DNA of 6,797 nucleotides from Bacillota bacterium (GTDB taxonomy: Bacteria > Bacillota > UBA4882 > JAAYXC01), in assembly GCA_012516115.1 (NCBI GenBank), contig JAAYXC010000421.1, positions 1 to 6,797 of the forward strand, read 5' to 3'. The position numbers and the translations under genes are program-made. The notes beneath the pieces are model-generated. The model had not been told where the DNA came from and did no database searches. It saw only the letters and a list, made by a program, of their open reading frames with translations. Below, piece after piece: positions 1-6,373 of the stretch (the first letter of the stretch is position 1; every line of letters begins with the position of its first letter).

Positions 1-59
1 CAAAGGAGGGCGGGGCCGAGAAACGCCGGGAGCCAGCCGTAAACCCGGAGGAAGTTCAA
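1..59 (-). other. Out-of-frame continuation of the gerAB C-terminus (partial, runs off the window)
   Basis: Read on the minus strand from 59, the next frame gives LNFLRVYGWLPAFLGPALL with no stop to the window edge. This is what GerAB proteins normally have after the FAQAL-type segment: a short amphipathic stretch, an R-x-YGWLPAF motif and a hydrophobic final helix. Restoring one T on the minus strand (AA to AAA on the plus strand at 58-59) turns GAT-TGA into GAT-TTG-AAC and joins the two parts. Either the gene is frameshifted in this strain or the sequence has a one-base error. Confidence 0.72.
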
Positions 60-1060
60 TCGAAGCGAAGGGCCTGGGCGAAGGAGTCCGGGATGAAGCC
101 CACGCTGTAGATGATGACGGCGAGCGGAAAAAGGAGCGGGCGGTGGGAGGGAAGGGAGAAGGTCCGGCAGCGCACGTAGACCGCGGCGTAAAAGAGCACC
201 GCCGACTCGATGACGGCGGTAAAGAACCAGAGGAAAATGAAGACCGCTTCGGCCCGCTGGAAGAACTCGGCCAGGGAGATGAGGCGGGCGAGCTGGTAGA
301 CGGGAAAGAAACTCTCCGCCGCGCCGGGGAGATCGAAGACGGCGGTGAAGATGAGGGTGCTCACGAGAAAGAGAAGGTAACTCACCCCTAGGGCCCAGAA
401 CCCTATGCCCCGCCGGTGTCTTTCTTCGCGCAGCGCCGGCACGAAGAACCCCAGAAGAACGATCTCGGCGAAGATGGAAGAGCGGGGGAGACCACCGAGG
501 ATGATCCGGCGCAGTCCGAAGCCCCAAAGAGGGGTGAGATAAAGCGGGTTGGCGTTGGGAAGGACGAGGAGAAAGATCACGGTCAGGAAGAGGAGGAGAT
601 AAGGCGCGTAGAGCATGGCCAGCCGGCTGATGGTCTCAAGGCCCATATACGCGGCGAAAACGAGAAGGATTAAAAGAAGGCCGTAAACGACGCCGATGGG
701 AGTCCGCGGCAGGATACCGACGACGAAGGTTTCGGCGAACTGGCGGGCGGTGGTGCTCAAGATGGCCGAGAAAAAAAGGAAGAAGGCGAGACCGAAGAGG
801 ACGTGGAAACCCCCCAGGACCTCGCGGCCGATGTCGATGAGGTCCTGGCCCGGGAACCGGGCTAAAACCCGGTCGAGAAAGAAATAGCCCAGCATGGCGC
901 CGCCGAAGGCCACGGTGAGGACGAGCCATCCGGCCGGTCCACCGATGGCGGCGAGGAGGTTTGGCAACCAGAGAAAAAGACGGGCGGAAATGGTAATGGC
1001 CAGCATGATCGCGGTCTCGCGGTGGCCCAGTTTGCCCTGTGTCTGCGGGTAACCGGTCAA
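56..1060 (-). CDS. gerAB: GerAB-family spore germination permease-like protein (B subunit), apparently frameshifted near its C-terminus
   Basis: Membrane subunit of a GerA-type germinant receptor, which belongs to the APC-like transporter superfamily and works in the inner spore membrane to sense germinants with the A and C subunits. The 334-residue product is almost entirely hydrophobic, with about nine membrane segments. The N-terminus has the family pattern: a short polar leader ending GKLGHRETA, then an ISARLFLWLP first helix. I choose the TTG at 1060-1058 because GGGGAGG lies 7 bases upstream and the TTG overlaps the gerA stop (TTGA), which implies translational coupling. An ATG 18 codons further in would cut away conserved sequence. 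The family usually runs to about 360 residues. This frame stops after FAQALRFD, while the expected C-terminal helix continues in the next frame to the window edge. The symbol denotes the family; the exact receptor paralogue cannot be told. Confidence 0.88.
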   Translation of the reverse strand: MTGYPQTQGKLGHRETAIMLAITISARLFLWLPNLLAAIGGPAGWLVLTVAFGGAMLGYFFLDRVLARFPGQDLIDIGREVLGGFHVLFGLAFFLFFSAILSTTARQFAETFVVGILPRTPIGVVYGLLLILLVFAAYMGLETISRLAMLYAPYLLLFLTVIFLLVLPNANPLYLTPLWGFGLRRIILGGLPRSSIFAEIVLLGFFVPALREERHRRGIGFWALGVSYLLFLVSTLIFTAVFDLPGAAESFFPVYQLARLISLAEFFQRAEAVFIFLWFFTAVIESAVLFYAAVYVRCRTFSLPSHRPLLFPLAVIIYSVGFIPDSFAQALRFD

Positions 1061-2712
1061 GCCTCTTCCTCCCCGGGACTCTCGTCCTGCGGCGACCAGG
1101 CCCGGCTTCCTTTTCGCGCCCGGATCAGATCGAGGGGGCGGAGATACCACGGCCGGTACGGCTGATCCAGGCCCACCCGGGTGATTCGGTCCCGATTCAG
1201 CGGCCGATAAGGAGCGATGGGTGACATAAACGGCACGCCGAAGCTTTTGAGCGACACGAGATGAACGGAAAGGGCCATGACCCCGAAGGCGATTCCGTAA
1301 AACCCGAACAGCCCGGCCAGGGCGATGAAGACGAAGCGGAGGATGCGTAAAGAGAAGGCCGCGTTGAAGTTGGGAATCACAAAGGAGCACAAAGCGGTGA
1401 TGGCCACGATGATGATCAGGATCGGACTGACGATGGAGGCCGCCACCGCCGCCTGACCCAGGATGAGGGCTCCCACGATGCCGATGGTCGGACCGATGAC
1501 CGAGGGGATGCGGATAACCGCCTCCCGGATCAGCTCAAAGGAAGACTCCATGATGAAGACCTCGATGATGGCCGGGAAAGGGACGTTCTCCCGCGCGGCG
1601 GCAATGGCCAAAAGGAGATCGGTGGGGATCATCTCCTGATGAAAGTTGACGATCCCGATGTAAAAGGCGGGGAGCAGGAGGGTGATGAAGGCCCCCAAAA
1701 AACGGACCAGGCGGAGGAAGGTGCCGAAGGGCCAGCGAAGGTAGTAGTCTTCCGGCGTATGGAGGAAGATGGTAAAAGTGGCCGGAAGGACGAGGGCGTA
1801 GGGGGAAGGCCCCACCAGCACGACGACATGGCCTTCGGCCAGAAAGGCCGCACAGCGGTCCGGCCGTTCGGTGGCGATGGCCTGGGGGATGAGGGCGTGG
1901 GGATGATCTTCGATGAGTTGTTCGAGACTACCGCTGTCGCCGATAAAATCGATCTTTTCCCCGATCATCTGGATACGCCGTTTCACTTCCGCCACGAGCT
2001 TGGGGTTCGCCACCTCATAGAGGTACATCAACGCCACATCCGTCCGGCTGCGGGCCCCGACGGTGAAGATCTCGGTCACGAGCCCCGGCGAACGGAGGAT
2101 ACGCCGGATGGCGGCGGTATTGGCGCGCAAGGTCTCCACGAAACCTTCCTGGGGGCCACGGACGACCTGCTCGGTCTGGGGCAGTCCGATGGTCCTGTGT
2201 TCCCAGCCCTTGGTCTCCACGCTGAGGGCGGCCCGGTCGCCTTCCACGAAGACCAGGGTGTTGCCGGCGACGATTTCCTGGCTGGCCGCGCCGAAGGTGG
2301 TCACCTTTTTCAGCTGGTGGCCCGGGAGCAGCCTTTTTTCTACTTCCTCCAGATCCACCTCTTTTTTCTCGCCCGGGCCTTCCTCCCGAATGAGGAGCAT
2401 CAAGGGCTGGAGAATGGCGTAGTTGATGACCTTCCGGTCGACCAGGCCGTCGAGATAGGCCAGGAAGGCCCGTTTGCCTCCGGCGAGGTCGAATTCACGG
2501 ATCACGAGATCGACGTTGGTCGGCGCGACGAAGATGGCCTTGAGCCGCTCCAGATCCTTTGCGTAGGCCCCGGTGAATCTTTCCTCATCGAAGCGGCCTT
2601 CGACGGCCGGGGGGCCGAACGGCCGCCGCCTGCCCAACGAAAAGGTGAAAGGTAGGAAAGACCGGTCCCGCCGGATGAGTTGGCGCAGGCGGTCGAGAAA
2701 CGAAGAAGACAG
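1057..2712 (-). CDS. gerAA: GerA-family spore germination protein (A subunit)
   Basis: A subunit of a GerA-type germinant receptor (PF03323 family) in the inner spore membrane. Numbered from the CTG at 2712, the protein has 551 residues. Residues 1-300 form the soluble N-terminal part, including a DLVIREFDL stretch near 68-76 and SRTDVALMYLYEVANP near 222-237. The membrane part covers about 332-488, with the family-diagnostic ELIREAVIRIP, IGPTIGIVGALILGQAAV and SPILIIIVAITALCSFVIPN segments and then HLVSLKSFGVPFMSP. The C-terminal tail is polar. The CTG is chosen because GAGGTGATC precedes it at proper spacing and the added residues (LDRLRQLIRR) look like a normal GerA leader. The alternative is TTG at 2637 (526 residues), which has no visible Shine-Dalgarno. 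No ATG is available in this frame before 2637, and a stop lies at 2719-2721. It heads a minus-strand operon with gerAB. Family assignment is firm; germinant and paralogue are unknown. Confidence 0.9.
   Translation of the reverse strand: MSSSFLDRLRQLIRRDRSFLPFTFSLGRRRPFGPPAVEGRFDEERFTGAYAKDLERLKAIFVAPTNVDLVIREFDLAGGKRAFLAYLDGLVDRKVINYAILQPLMLLIREEGPGEKKEVDLEEVEKRLLPGHQLKKVTTFGAASQEIVAGNTLVFVEGDRAALSVETKGWEHRTIGLPQTEQVVRGPQEGFVETLRANTAAIRRILRSPGLVTEIFTVGARSRTDVALMYLYEVANPKLVAEVKRRIQMIGEKIDFIGDSGSLEQLIEDHPHALIPQAIATERPDRCAAFLAEGHVVVLVGPSPYALVLPATFTIFLHTPEDYYLRWPFGTFLRLVRFLGAFITLLLPAFYIGIVNFHQEMIPTDLLLAIAAARENVPFPAIIEVFIMESSFELIREAVIRIPSVIGPTIGIVGALILGQAAVAASIVSPILIIIVAITALCSFVIPNFNAAFSLRILRFVFIALAGLFGFYGIAFGVMALSVHLVSLKSFGVPFMSPIAPYRPLNRDRITRVGLDQPYRPWYLRPLDLIRARKGSRAWSPQDESPGEEEA
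1068..1074 (-). promoter_or_regulatory. Ribosome binding site deciding the TTG start of gerAB
   Basis: GGGGAGG lies on the minus strand inside the end of gerA. Seven bases separate it from the TTG start codon at 1060. It supports TTG over the internal ATG and suggests coupled translation with gerA. Confidence 0.75.
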
Positions 2713-2838
2713 GTCGGATCACCTCTTTCCATAGCCTGTACCCAAAGACCGCCGCCTATGAGACGGGAAGTTCTCGTCCCGCCGGAACCCCATATAGATG
2801 TCTACCGGGAAGACGATGCGGACAGATGGGTGAGGAAG
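2713..2838. promoter_or_regulatory. Divergent intergenic region between gerA and spoIVFA
   Basis: These 126 bases must hold the start signals for both directions unless promoters lie inside the genes. The region is less GC-rich than its flanks. By family knowledge, ger operons are usually read by sigma-G in the forespore and spoIVF by sigma-E in the mother cell. I see only weak partial matches to a sigma-E -10 on the plus strand (CATAGCCT at 2729, CATATAGA at 2791) and no convincing -35 partner for either. No clear sigma-G pair is visible on the minus strand. The region is called from gene arrangement, not from a recognised promoter. Confidence 0.35.
2717..2730 (-). promoter_or_regulatory. 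Strong Shine-Dalgarno upstream of gerA
   Basis: On the minus strand GGAAAGAGGTGATC matches the full complement of the 16S rRNA 3' end (AGAAAGGAGGTGATC) except for one missing G. The GAGGTG core is 7 bases before CTG at 2712-2710. No ATG, GTG or TTG in the GerA frame lies within range, so this site is the main argument for CTG initiation. An ATG at 2732-2730 lies upstream of it, in another frame. Confidence 0.6.
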
Positions 2839-3543
2839 ATGGACTACCAAAACGAGGTCGAGGAAGTCGATTGGTTGGCGGCCGAAGAAGGGGCCGGCGA
2901 TGATGACCGGGAACGCTTTTGGCGGCAGGCAGAGAAGATCTTCGTCGTCGCCCTGGTGGTCTGTGCTCTCCTCGTCCTAAAGACCGCCGGCCGGCCGGGA
3001 CGCTGGCTCCTGGCCCGTCTGCGGACGGCCGTCACCGTAGACTTTTCCGCGACGGTGGCCCGTCTTGGCTCGCCGGAAAAAGTCCGGGCGCTCCTGGCGA
3101 CCCTGCGGGAACGCCTGGCCCGCGAATGGCAGGTGAACGGGCCGCGCCTCCAGAACCAGGCCGGTCCACCGCGCTTCTTTTGGCCTTTGGAGGAGGCCAG
3201 CCCGGTGGCCTCGACCCTCCTTTCCCCGCGGAACCGGGGACTCGATCTCCGGGCGGCGGCGGGTAGCCTCGTGCTGGCCGCGGCCGCCGGAACCATAACG
3301 GAGGTTCGCCGGGAAAGGGACGGGAGTTTTACCCTTGTCCTTGACCACGGCCAAGGATGGCGGACGGTCTACGAGCGATGCCGGACGGCCCTGGTGGGAC
3401 CGGGTGCCTTCATCGCCGCCCGGCAACCCATCGGCATCCTCGGGAGCGCGCCCCCGCCCCTACCCGCCTACCTTCATTTCGAGATCTGGCAGGGGGCAAC
3501 GCCTCTCGCTCCCGGTGCTCTTCTTCGGTCCGGGTCGATATGA
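2839..3543 (+). CDS. spoIVFA: SpoIVFA-like protein: stage IV sporulation scaffold with degenerate M23/LytM domain
   Basis: Membrane-anchored partner of the SpoIVFB protease. In B. subtilis SpoIVFA holds SpoIVFB in the outer forespore membrane with BofA, keeps it inhibited and is itself cleaved on signalling. The 234-residue product has an acidic cytosolic N-terminus (1-32), one membrane helix (about 34-48), a basic linker and a LytM-type beta domain (about 114-232). The M23 metal and active residues are incomplete: the usual HxGxD is NRGLD (132-136) and the usual HLHFE is YLHFE (211-215), so peptidase activity is unlikely, as expected for SpoIVFA. I choose ATG 2839 because GTGAGGAAG precedes it, though the spacing is tight. 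The frame is open back to 2656, so a longer form from ATG 2758 is possible. The stop overlaps the spoIVFB ATG (ATGA), which with the neighbour's identity supports the call over a generic M23 protein. Confidence 0.82.
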   Translation: MDYQNEVEEVDWLAAEEGAGDDDRERFWRQAEKIFVVALVVCALLVLKTAGRPGRWLLARLRTAVTVDFSATVARLGSPEKVRALLATLRERLAREWQVNGPRLQNQAGPPRFFWPLEEASPVASTLLSPRNRGLDLRAAAGSLVLAAAAGTITEVRRERDGSFTLVLDHGQGWRTVYERCRTALVGPGAFIAARQPIGILGSAPPPLPAYLHFEIWQGATPLAPGALLRSGSI

Positions 3544-4565
3544 ATCCCTTTTTGACCGCGCGCCGTTTCCGCGATACGATCCTGGCCCTGGGGGGAGCGG
3601 CCTTTTTTCTCGTCGTGGCGCTTTTCGCCGGGCGTACGGGTGAGGCGTTGATCCTCCTTTTTTTGCTTTTTTCCCACGAGCTCGCCCATCTGGCGGCGGC
3701 CATGGGGTTCGGATATCGCCCCGTCGCCCTACGGCTTGCCCCCGGTGGCCTCCTTCTGGCGCTGGATGGCGCCTTGATGGGGGACGCCCCGGCCGAGGCG
3801 ACGGTGGCCGTCGCCGGCCCCCTCCACCATCTGATCCTGCTTTTCCTGGCGGCGTTGGTGCCGGGGTTCAAGGCGGCCCTCGGTCCGTACTGGCCCTTTT
3901 TTTGCCGGGCCAACCTTTCTCTGGCCTTTTATAACCTCCTTCCGGTTTTCCCTCTGGACGGCGGACGTCTTCTCCGGGCGGGACTGAGTTGCCGGCAAGG
4001 TCCGCTTGCGGCGACGAAGACCGTCCGCCGGCTGGGAGTATACGTGGGTTTATCTTTTCTTTTTTACGCCTCTTTTCTCCTGGCCATGGGGAAGGGGCCC
4101 CTACCTTTTCTCGGGGGCCTTTACCTTTTATATCTGGGGAAAAAAGGACAAGAGGAGAACTTTTTGGCCGGCGAATTACACCGGCTCGCCCGGACGACCG
4201 GTCTTCTCGGTCGGGGTGAGATCGTCCCCCTCCGCCTTTTCGCCGTGCGGGCAGAAGCCCTTATCTGGCCGTCTTTGACCCGGATCACCGGCCATGGTTA
4301 TCGCCTTTTCTGGGTCCTGGATGCCGGGGGGCGGACGCTGGGATGGCTTACCCAGGAGGATGCCCTGGCCGCCCTGATCCGTCACGGCCTGGGGGTGGCG
4401 TTCGGGCAGGCGATAAAAGGGGAAGATAGCAAAGGAGTCGGTGTCGGAATGTCGAATCATCCCGGGGTGGAGGGAAACCTTCCCAACGGGTCGTTTCCCG
4501 TTTTCGTCCAGAGCGATCGTGGAGGTGGCGAGGGATTTTCGCGGCGAAGATCGAGAAAATCCTGA
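3540..4565 (+). CDS. spoIVFB: SpoIVFB: site-2-protease-type intramembrane metalloprotease (M50) with C-terminal CBS domain
   Basis: Zinc intramembrane protease of the M50B family. In B. subtilis it cleaves the pro-sequence of pro-sigma-K in the mother cell. The 341-residue product has HELAH at 46-50 (two zinc-binding His and the catalytic Glu) and YNLLPVFPLDGGR at 131-143, which supplies the third zinc ligand Asp140. These match the spacing of the B. subtilis enzyme (H43-E44-H47 and D137). Membrane helices lie at about 14-30, 35-55, 88-108, 118-134, 166-183 and 188-200. A single CBS-type domain follows at about 228-285 (VPLRLFAVRAEA, then FWVLDAGGRTLGWLTQEDAL); in this family it is thought to sense nucleotides. 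The ATG overlaps the spoIVFA stop (ATGA) and has only a weak Shine-Dalgarno, so coupling is likely. Residues from about 292 to the end are low-complexity, basic at the very end and recognisable as nothing. They overlap the next gene by 31 bases. Confidence 0.93.
   Translation: MNPFLTARRFRDTILALGGAAFFLVVALFAGRTGEALILLFLLFSHELAHLAAAMGFGYRPVALRLAPGGLLLALDGALMGDAPAEATVAVAGPLHHLILLFLAALVPGFKAALGPYWPFFCRANLSLAFYNLLPVFPLDGGRLLRAGLSCRQGPLAATKTVRRLGVYVGLSFLFYASFLLAMGKGPLPFLGGLYLLYLGKKGQEENFLAGELHRLARTTGLLGRGEIVPLRLFAVRAEALIWPSLTRITGHGYRLFWVLDAGGRTLGWLTQEDALAALIRHGLGVAFGQAIKGEDSKGVGVGMSNHPGVEGNLPNGSFPVFVQSDRGGGEGFSRRRSRKS
4472..4504 (+). promoter_or_regulatory. Stem-loop with short T run, upstream of the radical SAM gene
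   Basis: GGGAAAC (4472-4478) pairs exactly with GTTTCCC (4493-4499). Inside the loop CCC (4482-4484) can pair with GGG (4488-4490) around AAC, giving a two-part hairpin with a small asymmetric internal bulge. It is followed by G and TTTT (4501-4504). The hairpin lies in the SpoIVFB tail and ends about 20 bases before the next Shine-Dalgarno. It could be a weak terminator, a pause or attenuation site, or an RNA-processing site. The T run is short, so a full terminator is doubtful. Confidence 0.4.
4521..4527 (+). promoter_or_regulatory. Ribosome binding site deciding the start of the radical SAM gene
   Basis: GGAGGTG is a near-perfect Shine-Dalgarno inside the last codons of spoIVFB. Nine bases after its GGAGG core comes ATT (4535-4537), in frame with the radical SAM protein. 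The first conventional start in that frame is GTG at 4571, about 45 bases away and behind no good Shine-Dalgarno. Confidence 0.6.
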
Positions 4566-6373
4566 CCGAGGTGGGAAAACCCACCCGTTACCTGGGTGGC
4601 GAGTGGCAGGCCGTCGTCAAGCCGTGGGAAGAAGCCGAAGTCCGGCTGGTTTTGGCCTATCCCGATGTCTATGAGGTGGGGCAGTCCCACTTGGGGTTAC
4701 GGATCCTTTACGGTCTGGTCAACGAAGCCCCGGCCTGTCTGGCCGAGCGGGTCTTCGCTCCCTGGCCGGATATGGAAGCGGCCATGCGCCGGGAAGGGAT
4801 CCCCCTTTTTACCCTGGAGTCCTGGCGACCGGTGGCCGATTTCGACCTTTGGGGGTTCTCCCTGCCCTATGAGCTGACCTATACCAACATCCTTAACATG
4901 CTTTCCTTAGCCGGCCTACCGCTGCGGGCGACGGAACGGGGGGACCACCATCCGCTCGTTTTGGGCGGGGGGCCCCTGGCCTACAACCCCGAGCCTCTGG
5001 CGGAATTCTTCGACTTCTTTTTCCTCGGCGAGGCGGAAGAGGGCCTTTTGGAACTCATCGCCGTCTACCGGCGTCTGGGCGGTCGCCGGGCGGGTAAGAA
5101 GGCCATCTTGCGGGCCCTGGCGGGAGTAGAAGGGGGCTACGTTCCGTCTTTTTACCGGCCCGTCTATCACCCCGACGGGACCATCGCCCGGCTCGAAGCG
5201 GAACCGGGTGCACCGCTGCCGGTCCGCAAAAGACTGGTGGCCGATTTCGAGAAGGCCTATTTTCCCCTCCGTTTTCTCGTGCCCCATCAGGAGACGGTCC
5301 ACGACCGAGGGATGGTCGAGATCCTCCGCGGCTGTACCCATGGGTGCCGCTTCTGCCAGGCAGGCATGATCTACCGGCCCGTCCGCGAACGTTCCCGGAC
5401 GAAGATAACCGAGGAGATGGAGAAACTGGTCTGCGCCACCGGTTTCGACGAGTTCTCCCTGACCTCTTTGAGCAGCACGGACCATACCCAGATCGCCGAG
5501 CTCCTGGAGGAACTGGTCGGGCGGTACGCGCCGGAGGGGATCACCGTCTCCCTCCCTTCTCTGCGGGCCGACCGGTTCTCCCTGGCCCTGGCCCATAAGA
5601 TGCAGGGGAACCGGAAGACCACCCTGACCTTCGCCCCGGAGGCCGGCAGCGAACGGCTCCGGCGGGTGATCAACAAGGACCTGACCGAGGAGGAGATCCT
5701 GGCCACCGTGGAGGCGGCCTTCGCCGCCGGATGTCAACGGCTGAAGCTCTATTTCATGATCGGTCTCCCCACCGAGACCGAGGAGGACCTCCGGGCCATC
5801 GCTTCTCTGGCCCACCGGATCCTCGCCATCGGCCGCCGCTACGACCGGCGGGCCGCGGTGACGGTCAGCGTCTCCACCTTCGTCCCCAAACCGCACACGC
5901 CTTTTCAGTGGCGGCCCCAGCTTTCCCTGGCGGAGACCAGGGCCCGCCAGGCCCTCCTTCAGTCGCTCATCCACGGCCGGAACCTGGAACTCCAGTGGCA
6001 CCAGGCCGAGCAGAGCGTGCTGGAGGGGATCTTCGCCCGCGGCGACCGGCGGCTCGCGAAAGCCCTGCTCGCCGCCTTCCGTCGGGGGTGCAAATTCGAC
6101 GGCTGGAGCGAATGGTTTGCTTACGAGCGCTGGCAGGAAGCCTTTGCCGAGGCGGGGCTCGATCCCGCTTTCTATCTTCTGCGTCCCCGGACCTACGACG
6201 AGATCCTCCCCTGGGATCATCTGGATGTAGGGGTGACGAAGGAGTTCCTGGTGGCCGAGGACCGGCGGGCCGAACGGGGGGAGCTCACCCCGGACTGTCG
6301 CGTGGCCGGCTGCCACGGGTGCGGGGTCTGTCCCGCCTACGGACTCCCGGCCGTGGGGGTGATCCGGGGATGA
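4535..6373 (+). CDS. TIGR03960-family B12-binding-domain radical SAM protein
   Basis: Uncharacterised radical SAM protein of the family named TIGR03960. The 612-residue product (from ATT 4535) starts with a family-typical leader, IEKILTEVGKPTRYLGGEW. An N-terminal Rossmann-like domain annotated in the family as B12-binding follows (about 35-185; DVYEVGQSHLGLRILY, VLGGGPLAYNPEPLAEFFD), then the radical SAM core with CTHGCRFC. Its cluster cysteines are C267, C271 and C274 (CxxxCxxC). Later core motifs are FAPEAGSERLRRVINKDLTEEEI and KLYFMIGLPTETEEDL. A C-terminal cysteine set, DCRVAGCHGCGVC (C588, C593, C596, C599), may bind another iron-sulfur cluster. I see no DxHxxG cobalamin-ligand motif. 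The ATT start rests on GGAGGTG at 4521 and the conserved leader; GTG 4571 would give 600 residues and lose part of that leader. It overlaps spoIVFB by 31 bases and the next gene by 4. Substrate unknown; family call firm, start less so. Confidence 0.9.
   Translation: MFAAKIEKILTEVGKPTRYLGGEWQAVVKPWEEAEVRLVLAYPDVYEVGQSHLGLRILYGLVNEAPACLAERVFAPWPDMEAAMRREGIPLFTLESWRPVADFDLWGFSLPYELTYTNILNMLSLAGLPLRATERGDHHPLVLGGGPLAYNPEPLAEFFDFFFLGEAEEGLLELIAVYRRLGGRRAGKKAILRALAGVEGGYVPSFYRPVYHPDGTIARLEAEPGAPLPVRKRLVADFEKAYFPLRFLVPHQETVHDRGMVEILRGCTHGCRFCQAGMIYRPVRERSRTKITEEMEKLVCATGFDEFSLTSLSSTDHTQIAELLEELVGRYAPEGITVSLPSLRADRFSLALAHKMQGNRKTTLTFAPEAGSERLRRVINKDLTEEEILATVEAAFAAGCQRLKLYFMIGLPTETEEDLRAIASLAHRILAIGRRYDRRAAVTVSVSTFVPKPHTPFQWRPQLSLAETRARQALLQSLIHGRNLELQWHQAEQSVLEGIFARGDRRLAKALLAAFRRGCKFDGWSEWFAYERWQEAFAEAGLDPAFYLLRPRTYDEILPWDHLDVGVTKEFLVAEDRRAERGELTPDCRVAGCHGCGVCPAYGLPAVGVIRG

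Noticed and set aside
143..673. Plus-strand open frames of 82 and 85 codons opposite gerAB
   Set aside because: The Glu/Gly/Lys-rich translations arise from reading hydrophobic membrane codons in antisense; no Shine-Dalgarno or family resemblance.
1061..1390. Upstream extension of the gerAB frame through gerA to an ATG at 1390
   Set aside because: The extra 110 residues are Arg/Pro-rich out-of-frame gerA sequence. The TTG at 1060 with its Shine-Dalgarno and the conserved leader explain the true start.
1639..2655. Long plus-strand open frame (338 codons) opposite gerA
   Set aside because: It is antisense to a clear GerA protein, its translation is rich in Gly/Asp/His/Arg with no recognisable domain, and it is explained by the GC-rich third positions of gerA.
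2729..2799. CATAGCCT (2729) and CATATAGA (2791) as sigma-E -10 boxes for spoIVFA
   Set aside because: Each matches the consensus only in part and neither has an acceptable -35 element at the right distance, so neither is listed as a promoter.
2919..3643. Alternative-frame plus-strand open frames across spoIVFA/spoIVFB
   Set aside because: Arg/Pro/Gly-rich shadow frames; the SpoIVFA and SpoIVFB frames contain the recognisable membrane and catalytic motifs.
4441..4674. Small open frame (77 codons, GTG start) bridging spoIVFB and the radical SAM gene, preceded by AAAGGAG
   Set aside because: It overlaps both genes in a third frame, the Shine-Dalgarno spacing is only about 3 bases, and the product resembles nothing.
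4916..6316. Long minus-strand open frame (466 codons) opposite the radical SAM gene
   Set aside because: The sense strand encodes unmistakable radical SAM motifs. The antisense translation is low-complexity Gly/Pro/Leu/Arg, typical of a codon-bias shadow.
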